NCBI GenBank assembly: GCA_002069125.1
Contig: MVZN01000020.1
Span: 1-46,695 of the forward strand
Origin: Spirochaetes bacterium ADurb.BinA120
GTDB lineage: Bacteria; Spirochaetota; UBA4802; UBA5368
DNA length: 46,695 nucleotides
Reading direction: 5' to 3'
The notes beneath the pieces were generated by a model, which worked only from the letters and a program-made list of their open reading frames with translations, searched no databases and had not been told where the DNA came from. Positions 41,531 to 46,695 of this stretch are shown here, piece after piece; the first letter of the stretch is position 1; each line of letters starts with the position of its first letter. The position numbers and the translations under genes are program-made.

Positions 41531-42909
41531 CTGCTCGGGCCCCGCTCTTTGAGCAGCTCCAGCACCGCCGGGCCCATCTTGTATATATCGCCGGCTCCGA
41601 GCGTAAGGACGACGTCGCCCTCACGCGCCTCTTCCGCGACCCTGCCGGCGATCTCCTCGAACCGGCCGATTACCCCGGCCTCACGCCCGGTATGCTTCAT
41701 TATTGCCTGACGTATCATGTCCGAGGACACGCCCTCGATCGGTTCCTCGCCCGCCGGATAGATCTCGCTTAAGAATAGGACGTCGGCGCGCGAGAAGCAC
41801 TTTCCGAACTCCTCCCAGAGAAGCTGCGTGCGTGAATAGCGGTGGGGCTGAAACACGACGATAAGGCGGCGCCCAAGGTTCGAGAGAGCGTCCAGGGTCG
41901 CCCTTATCTCCGTCGGATGGTGCCCATAATCGTCCATTACCAGCACGCCCGACTCCTCGCCCACGCGCTCCATCCTTCGGCTGACGCCGCGAAAGCCCGC
42001 CAGGCCCTCGCTTATCACTCCAAAGCTAAGCCCCAGGTCCATTGCGACCGCGACGGTTGAAAGCGAGTTAAGCGCGTTATGGCGCCCCAGGATGCCCAGG
42101 GATATCTCGCCAAGCGAGCGGCCCCTGTAGAGGCATTCATACCTCGTCATGCCGTTCTCCACGCGCACGTTGACGGCGCGAAAATCGGCGCTCTCGGAAA
42201 AGCCGTAGGTGACGTAGGGCCGCTCGACCCGCGGCAGAAGCTCGGCGACCGTAAGATCGTCCACGCAGAGCACCGAGTAACCGTAAAACGGAACCGCGTT
42301 TATATACTGCAAAAAGGCGTCCTTAAGCCCCTCGAAATACCGGTAATGATCGAGGTGGTCGGCGTCTATGTTGGTCACCACCGCGATGGAGGGCAGGAGC
42401 TTGAGAAAGGAGCCGTCCGATTCGTCCGCCTCGAAGACTATGTAATCGCCCTGCCCTATCTTGGCGTTGGAGCCGAAATTTAAAACCTTGCCGCCCACGA
42501 TCGCCGTGGGGTTTATCCCGCCGTGATAGAGCAGGCAGGCCAGAAGCGACGAGGTCGTCGTTTTGCCGTGCGTGCCGGCCACGCCGATTCCGTGTTTAAG
42601 GCGCACGAGCTCGGCCAGCATTTCGGCGCGGTGGATTATTGGAATACGCCGCTTGCGCGCTTCGATGATCTCCGGGTTCGACGGGCTTATGGCGCTCGAA
42701 CTCACGACCACGTTGTAGTCCTCTATGTTCGAGGGATAATGACCAATGAATATTCTGGCGCCGAGCATTGAAAGCCGCCTGGTTTGCTCCGATTCGCGGA
42801 GGTCCGATCCGGAAACCGCGTACCCCAGGTTAATCAGGATCTCGGCGATACCGCTCATTCCGATGCCGCCGATTCCGATGAAATGCATTCGTTTGGATTT
42901 TCTAAACAC
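41527..42909 (-). CDS. murC: UDP-N-acetylmuramate-L-alanine ligase
   Basis: MurC adds L-alanine to UDP-MurNAc in the cytoplasm. The 460 residues show the N-terminal Rossmann motif IGIGGIGMSG (11-20), the ATP P-loop GTHGKTTT (112-119), HPTEIRATL and FQPHRYSRT. It is fully consistent in length with the family. Its substrate UDP-MurNAc could also come from the amgK-murU salvage genes downstream. It overlaps murG by eight bases and ftsQ by four. Confidence 0.98.
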   Translation of the reverse strand: MFRKSKRMHFIGIGGIGMSGIAEILINLGYAVSGSDLRESEQTRRLSMLGARIFIGHYPSNIEDYNVVVSSSAISPSNPEIIEARKRRIPIIHRAEMLAELVRLKHGIGVAGTHGKTTTSSLLACLLYHGGINPTAIVGGKVLNFGSNAKIGQGDYIVFEADESDGSFLKLLPSIAVVTNIDADHLDHYRYFEGLKDAFLQYINAVPFYGYSVLCVDDLTVAELLPRVERPYVTYGFSESADFRAVNVRVENGMTRYECLYRGRSLGEISLGILGRHNALNSLSTVAVAMDLGLSFGVISEGLAGFRGVSRRMERVGEESGVLVMDDYGHHPTEIRATLDALSNLGRRLIVVFQPHRYSRTQLLWEEFGKCFSRADVLFLSEIYPAGEEPIEGVSSDMIRQAIMKHTGREAGVIGRFEEIAGRVAEEAREGDVVLTLGAGDIYKMGPAVLELLKERGPSR

Positions 42910-44035
42910 GTCCCGCCTGCCTCTCCGAAAGAATCTCCATTACCGACTTCACCACCGCGGCCGCCGCGGCCGGCCTGGCGGCCTCCCGGGCGCGGGCGGA
43001 CATCCTCGAAATCCGCGTTGGGTTTTCCAATAGCTCAGAGAGCACCGGGAACACCTTTTCGGGCACGGCGTCGGAGTTAGCTATCTTTACAGAGGCTCCC
43101 GCCTTCACGAACTCGTCCGCGTTCTTGTCCTGGTGGTCCATCGCCGCGTAGGGAAACGGTATAAGGATGGACGGGATGCCCATGGCCGCAAGCTCCACCA
43201 TCACCCCCGAGCCCGACCGGCTGATGGCGATATCGCTTGCCATGTAGGCGGCCCCCACCTCGTCTATAAACGGCGACATGTAGAGTGATCCAGCGTCGCC
43301 GATACTTTGCGCCGCCTTTCTGTATTTTTCGTAAGAGAGGTCTCCGGTGCTCCAGATGATGCCGATGTCCTTCAACTCGACCGGATAGGCGGCCTTTAGC
43401 CCCAGCACGAGCTCGTTGATCGTCATGGCCCCCTGGCTTCCTCCGATCGCCAGAATGACCCTTTTACAGTGGCGCATATTGAAGGCCCGGCGAGCGCTCT
43501 CCCTGTCGGGCGCGGCGAGAACCTTTTTACGAATGGGATTGCCCGACATCTGGATCCTGTCGCACAGCTCCTTTTTCAAATAATCGCGGGTCGACTCGAA
43601 TGTGGTGAAAATGGCGCGGGCCCTCCCCGCAAAGAACGCGGTTACCTTTCCGGGCACGGTGTTCTGCTCGCAGAGGAAAAACGGCAATCCGGCCATTCCC
43701 GCCGCGATGAGCGCGGGCGCCGAAACATAGCCGCCCATTCCGATGACCGCCTCCACCCGTTTTCTTTTAATGAGGATATACGCGCGGAATACCGCCGCGG
43801 CGAATCCGAGGGCGAAAAAAGGAAGCTTAAGGATGTTCCGGGTGAATGATGGCGCCCTATAATAGCAGAGATCCTCACCCGCCACGTCTCGCAGCGAGGA
43901 GAAGCGCGCGTCCTTTTTCCCCGTCAGGAACAATGCGCGGGCCCCGGCGGCGACAAACTCCTCATAAAGCGCAACGCCCGGGCTTATATGGCCGCCGGTC
44001 CCTCCGCCGACGATGAGCAGCGTGGTTGAATTCAT
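42902..44035 (-). CDS. murG: UDP-GlcNAc:lipid I GlcNAc transferase
   Basis: MurG converts lipid I to lipid II at the inner face of the membrane. The 377 residues have GGGTGGH (10-16), the central IGGSQGA loop and the C-terminal donor-binding stretch ISRSGSGVMVELAAMGIPSILIPFPYA. It is soluble and membrane-associated. It follows ftsW with an ATGA overlap and overlaps murC by eight bases, in usual dcw order. Confidence 0.97.
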   Translation of the reverse strand: MNSTTLLIVGGGTGGHISPGVALYEEFVAAGARALFLTGKKDARFSSLRDVAGEDLCYYRAPSFTRNILKLPFFALGFAAAVFRAYILIKRKRVEAVIGMGGYVSAPALIAAGMAGLPFFLCEQNTVPGKVTAFFAGRARAIFTTFESTRDYLKKELCDRIQMSGNPIRKKVLAAPDRESARRAFNMRHCKRVILAIGGSQGAMTINELVLGLKAAYPVELKDIGIIWSTGDLSYEKYRKAAQSIGDAGSLYMSPFIDEVGAAYMASDIAISRSGSGVMVELAAMGIPSILIPFPYAAMDHQDKNADEFVKAGASVKIANSDAVPEKVFPVLSELLENPTRISRMSARAREAARPAAAAAVVKSVMEILSERQAGRV

Positions 44036-45192
44036 CTCCAGACCTCTTCAGAGAGTTTTAGCCCTTCCTGCACCACCTCTCTGTATCGTGAAATATTCAA
44101 TAATATACCCATGGCAGCAAGCGATGAAAGAAGCGACGACCCTCCGTAGCTTATGAACGGCAAAGGAATGCCGGTTGTGGGCAGGCTGCCCGTAACGACC
44201 CCGAAGTTTAGAAAGGCCTGAAGCACCACGAGCAGGGTGAGCCCCATGGCGAGCAGACGCCCGAACTCGTCCGGGGCTCCCTGGGCGATCCTCATGCCCT
44301 TGTAAAAGAGCGCGCAGAAAAGCCCCAGCACAAGAACGGTCCCTAAAAGCCCGGCCTCTTCGGCGATTACCGAGAAAACGAAATCCGTATGCGGTTCCGG
44401 AAGGCGCTTTATCTTCTGTGTGCCGTAGCCCAGGCCAACCCCGAAGAAGCCCCCGCGCCTGAACGCGGCGATGGACTGTATTACGTGATAGCCGGTCCCG
44501 TAGGGGTCCCTCCATGGGTCCAGGAATGCGAGCATGCGGTCCTTCCGGTAGCCCACCTGGTAGACCAGCAGATAGAACATCGGGATGCTAACGACAAAGA
44601 GCGCGGCGATATAGAAGAACGGGAAGCCGGACACAAAGAGCACAAAGACCGCGACCAGAAGAATATCGATCGCGGTTCCGAAATCCGGCTGCATCATGGC
44701 GAGGATGAAGATGAGGGCCACCACCAGAACCGGAACAAGAAGCTGGACGACCTGGTTTCCCCTCCCCTCCGGCTCGGAAGAAAAGACCTTCGCGAGATAA
44801 ATGACGACGAATATCTTTACGAACTCGGAGGGCTGAAAGGCGAGCGTGCCGCCGCCAAGCCAGCGTGTCGAGCCCTTTACGCTGTGTCCTATTCCGGGTA
44901 TGAGGACGAGTACAAGCAATACGAGTGAAACGAGAAGCATTATCTTGGTGTGCCTGGCGTAATTGCGGTAATCGAAACGCTGCACCATAAATAGAAGCGC
45001 AAATCCGGCGGCAAACCACACCGCCTGGCGCTTCAGGAAATGGAATGGATCGTCGAAGCTGCGCGCAGCGACGACGGCGCTCGCGCTGTAGCTCATTGCG
45101 ACTCCGATGGCCGCGAGGAGTAGGACGATTACGAAGAGCGCCATGTCGGGCTCGCCGCGCCTGCGCGTGTCGATTACCGATTTTAGGTCCAC
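44032..45192 (-). CDS. ftsW: Division SEDS glycosyltransferase FtsW
   Basis: FtsW polymerises septal glycan. The 386 residues have about ten membrane helices and SEDS motifs: FQPSEFVKIF, QPDFGTAIDI, the RRGGFFGVGLGYGTQKIKRLPEPHTDFVFSVIAEE region and GIPLPFISYGGSSLL. Start GTG 45192 is chosen because GGAGG lies five bases upstream inside the murD end; a longer frame from 45282 has no support. It overlaps murD by ten bases. Confidence 0.95.
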   Translation of the reverse strand: MDLKSVIDTRRRGEPDMALFVIVLLLAAIGVAMSYSASAVVAARSFDDPFHFLKRQAVWFAAGFALLFMVQRFDYRNYARHTKIMLLVSLVLLVLVLIPGIGHSVKGSTRWLGGGTLAFQPSEFVKIFVVIYLAKVFSSEPEGRGNQVVQLLVPVLVVALIFILAMMQPDFGTAIDILLVAVFVLFVSGFPFFYIAALFVVSIPMFYLLVYQVGYRKDRMLAFLDPWRDPYGTGYHVIQSIAAFRRGGFFGVGLGYGTQKIKRLPEPHTDFVFSVIAEEAGLLGTVLVLGLFCALFYKGMRIAQGAPDEFGRLLAMGLTLLVVLQAFLNFGVVTGSLPTTGIPLPFISYGGSSLLSSLAAMGILLNISRYREVVQEGLKLSEEVWR

Positions 45193-46571
45193 GAAATCCT
45201 CCCCGACACGAGCCTGTCGAACGATTCCCTGAAGGCCTCTCCGCGCTCCTCGAAATTCCGGAACATGTCGTACGAGGCGCACGCCGGCGAAAGCAAAATG
45301 ACATCCCCTTCGACGCTCGCTCCCATTGCCCGGATTAGGGCTTCGTCCATATCGCCGGCCATCGAGGCGGGGATCTCCGCGAATATACGGGCGAACTCGC
45401 CGCTCGATTCTCCGATCAGCACAAGGTGCTTGACCCGCTCCTTTACCGTGGGGAGCAGCCGGGTATAGTCGTCCCCCTTGGTTCGCCCGCCCAGTATAAG
45501 AATCACTCCGCCGGGCAGGCTTTTTATGGCCATCTCGACCGCGCCGACCGTGGTGGCCTTGGAATCGTTGATGAATCGGCGCCCCTCGAAGGAGCCGATC
45601 CGCTCCATGCGGTGAGCGAGCCCCTCGAAGGAATAACAGGCCTCCGCCAGCAGGGGATAATCGGGCTCGCCGCCCGCCATGCGCACGAGGGCGACGACCA
45701 TGAGCAGGGCCGCCATCGAGTTCTGCACGTTATGCGCGCCTATAATGCCCATGCGCGAGGGATGAAGGACGCCCTTCACGGCGCCCGCCTCGCGGACAAA
45801 GACGGTGTCCTTTTCCATGAAGGCGGCCGCGTCGGTGTTCGTCATGGAAAAGCCGAGGCGGCGGGCGCTCACCCCGCCGATCCCCGCGGCGAGCACGGGA
45901 TCGTCCATGTTGTAGACGAAACAGTCGTCGGGAGTCTGGTTCATCGCTATGCGAAGCTTGGCCTGGAAATAATCATCCATCGACTCGTAGCGGTCCAGGT
46001 GATCGGCGCCTATGTTCAGGAAGGCCGCCACGTGCGGCCTGAAGCTCTCTATGGTTTCGAGCTGGAAGGAGGAAAGCTCGATCACGCTTACCGTGTCGTC
46101 CGAGCTCTCGTCCACCAGCGAAACGAGGGGAATGCCGATGTTGCCGCCGACGAGCGCCCGGAACCCCAGCGCGCGGAGCAGGCGCCCCACAAGGCTCGTG
46201 GTGGTCGATTTGCCGTCGGTACCGGTTATCGCGACGATCCTGCCCCGAAGAAAACGATACGCCAGCTCTATCTCCGCGATAACCGGAACGCCCCTCCGAC
46301 AGGCCTCGACAATAAGCGGAACGCCGGCCGGCACGCCCGGGCTCAGCACGATTAGGTCCACGCCGCGGTCGAGAAGCGCGGGCTCCTGGTCCCCCGCGAA
46401 CACCTCCACGCCCGAGTCGAGGCGTGAGATCGTGTCGGCGAGTTCCTCGCGCGTCTTTATGTCGGACACAAGCACCCGGCAGCCCTTCGCCGCGAGGAAA
46501 TTCGCGGCGGCAAGCCCGGACCTGTCTCCCAGGCCGACGACGAGTACCGAATTTTCCGGACCGATATTCAT
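45183..46571 (-). CDS. murD: UDP-MurNAc-L-alanine:D-glutamate ligase
   Basis: MurD adds D-glutamate to UDP-MurNAc-L-alanine. The 462-residue protein shows the N-terminal VVGLGDRSG (11-19), the P-loop GTDGKSTTT (117-125), GGNIGIP and NDSKATT and the carbamylated-lysine region typical of the Mur ligases. ATG 46571 lies 13 bases after the mraY stop. It overlaps the ftsW start. Confidence 0.97.
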   Translation of the reverse strand: MNIGPENSVLVVGLGDRSGLAAANFLAAKGCRVLVSDIKTREELADTISRLDSGVEVFAGDQEPALLDRGVDLIVLSPGVPAGVPLIVEACRRGVPVIAEIELAYRFLRGRIVAITGTDGKSTTTSLVGRLLRALGFRALVGGNIGIPLVSLVDESSDDTVSVIELSSFQLETIESFRPHVAAFLNIGADHLDRYESMDDYFQAKLRIAMNQTPDDCFVYNMDDPVLAAGIGGVSARRLGFSMTNTDAAAFMEKDTVFVREAGAVKGVLHPSRMGIIGAHNVQNSMAALLMVVALVRMAGGEPDYPLLAEACYSFEGLAHRMERIGSFEGRRFINDSKATTVGAVEMAIKSLPGGVILILGGRTKGDDYTRLLPTVKERVKHLVLIGESSGEFARIFAEIPASMAGDMDEALIRAMGASVEGDVILLSPACASYDMFRNFEERGEAFRESFDRLVSGRISWT

Positions 46572-46584
46572 TCCACAAAGCTTC

Positions 46585-46695
46585 CTACAGTATTTTGAGC
46601 GAACTCAAACCGAAGATCGCGAGAATGATGCCCAGTATCCACATGCGCACCACAACCTTCTGCTCGGGCCAGCCGGAGAGCTCGAAGTGGTGATG
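46585..46695 (-). CDS. mraY: Phospho-MurNAc-pentapeptide translocase, C-terminal end only
   Basis: The last 36 residues begin [11 protein letters not shown], the MraY-specific histidine motif, followed by a final membrane helix ([19 protein letters not shown]). The rest of the gene lies beyond the right edge of the window. MraY makes lipid I. It directly precedes murD, as in normal dcw clusters. Confidence 0.93.
   Translation of the reverse strand, partial: HHHFELSGWPEQKVVVRMWILGIILAIFGLSSLKIL

Noticed and set aside
45193-45282. N-terminal extension of FtsW by 30 residues
   Set aside because: The extension lies inside murD in another frame; a GGAGG-supported GTG at 45192 gives a normal FtsW.

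Overview
The window (46.7 kb, GC-rich, roughly 58-60 % by eye) is ordinary-density bacterial chromosome with almost no mobile DNA. The gene content points to a Gram-negative-type anaerobe or facultative anaerobe: a menaquinone-linked Qrc-type respiratory complex, a rod-shape operon (mreBCD-mrdA-rodA), a bactofilin and a classical division/cell-wall (dcw) cluster. Several lesser features (a C-terminal cyclase-type TPR tail, short MetH without activation domain, unrecognised envelope proteins) would fit a spirochaete-like or other deep-branching diderm lineage, but I cannot fix the phylum from sequence alone.

Layout. 1-1597 (+): the 3' part of a short cobalamin-dependent methionine synthase. 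1925-6608 (+): four-gene qrcABCD-like operon (pentahaem cytochrome c, Mo-bisPGD-type large subunit, 4-cluster ferredoxin subunit, NrfD membrane subunit), closed by a bidirectional terminator shared with the converging folD. 6668-6759: 25-bp tandem hairpin repeat. 6789-10743 (-): amrS, rtcB, archease, folD. 10843-15405 (-): bactofilin, small TPR protein, polyprenyl synthase, STAS protein, comF, queC, a small CxxC protein and an unknown membrane protein. 15722-21320 (-): mreB-mreC-mreD-mrdA-rodA. 21721-25595 (-): two unknown envelope-type proteins, a PUA-less RlmI-type methyltransferase, a KDPG/KHG aldolase and a VOC protein. 25991-27253 (+): HD-GYP protein whose 3' end overlaps the converging glmS. 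27240-31172 (-): a tail-anchored unknown protein, a secreted or anchored unknown protein, glmS. 31320-33339 (-): SCP2-like protein plus class-III aminotransferase behind a strong promoter carrying a TetR-like palindrome. 33481-33860: a palindromic intergenic element and a receiver-domain remnant. 33962-34915 (-): serine acetyltransferase. 35094-38190 (-): amgK-murU-namZ, a MurNAc salvage module. 38342-46695 (-): mraY(partial)-murD-ftsW-murG-murC-ftsQ-ftsA-ftsZ.

How they work together. Well over half of the minus-strand DNA serves the cell envelope: GlmS supplies GlcN-6-P; MurC, MurD, MraY and MurG make lipid II; polyprenyl synthase may make its lipid carrier or the quinone tail; RodA/PBP2/MreBCD drive elongation and FtsW/FtsQ/FtsA/FtsZ division. 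The amgK-murU-namZ module sits immediately downstream of ftsZ and would return MurNAc to UDP-MurNAc, the MurC substrate, bypassing MurA/MurB. Its NamZ lacks a signal peptide, so the whole route could be cytoplasmic. The Qrc complex would pass electrons from a periplasmic donor to menaquinone.

Most notable for a second look: the cytoplasmic-looking NamZ salvage module next to the dcw cluster, the five-haem Qrc variant, the amrS-rtcB-archease-folD group, the TetR-like operator of the SCP2/aminotransferase operon, and the 25-bp hairpin array. No rRNA, tRNA, CRISPR array, IS element or phage gene was recognised. Promoters and terminators were called by eye and are candidates only.
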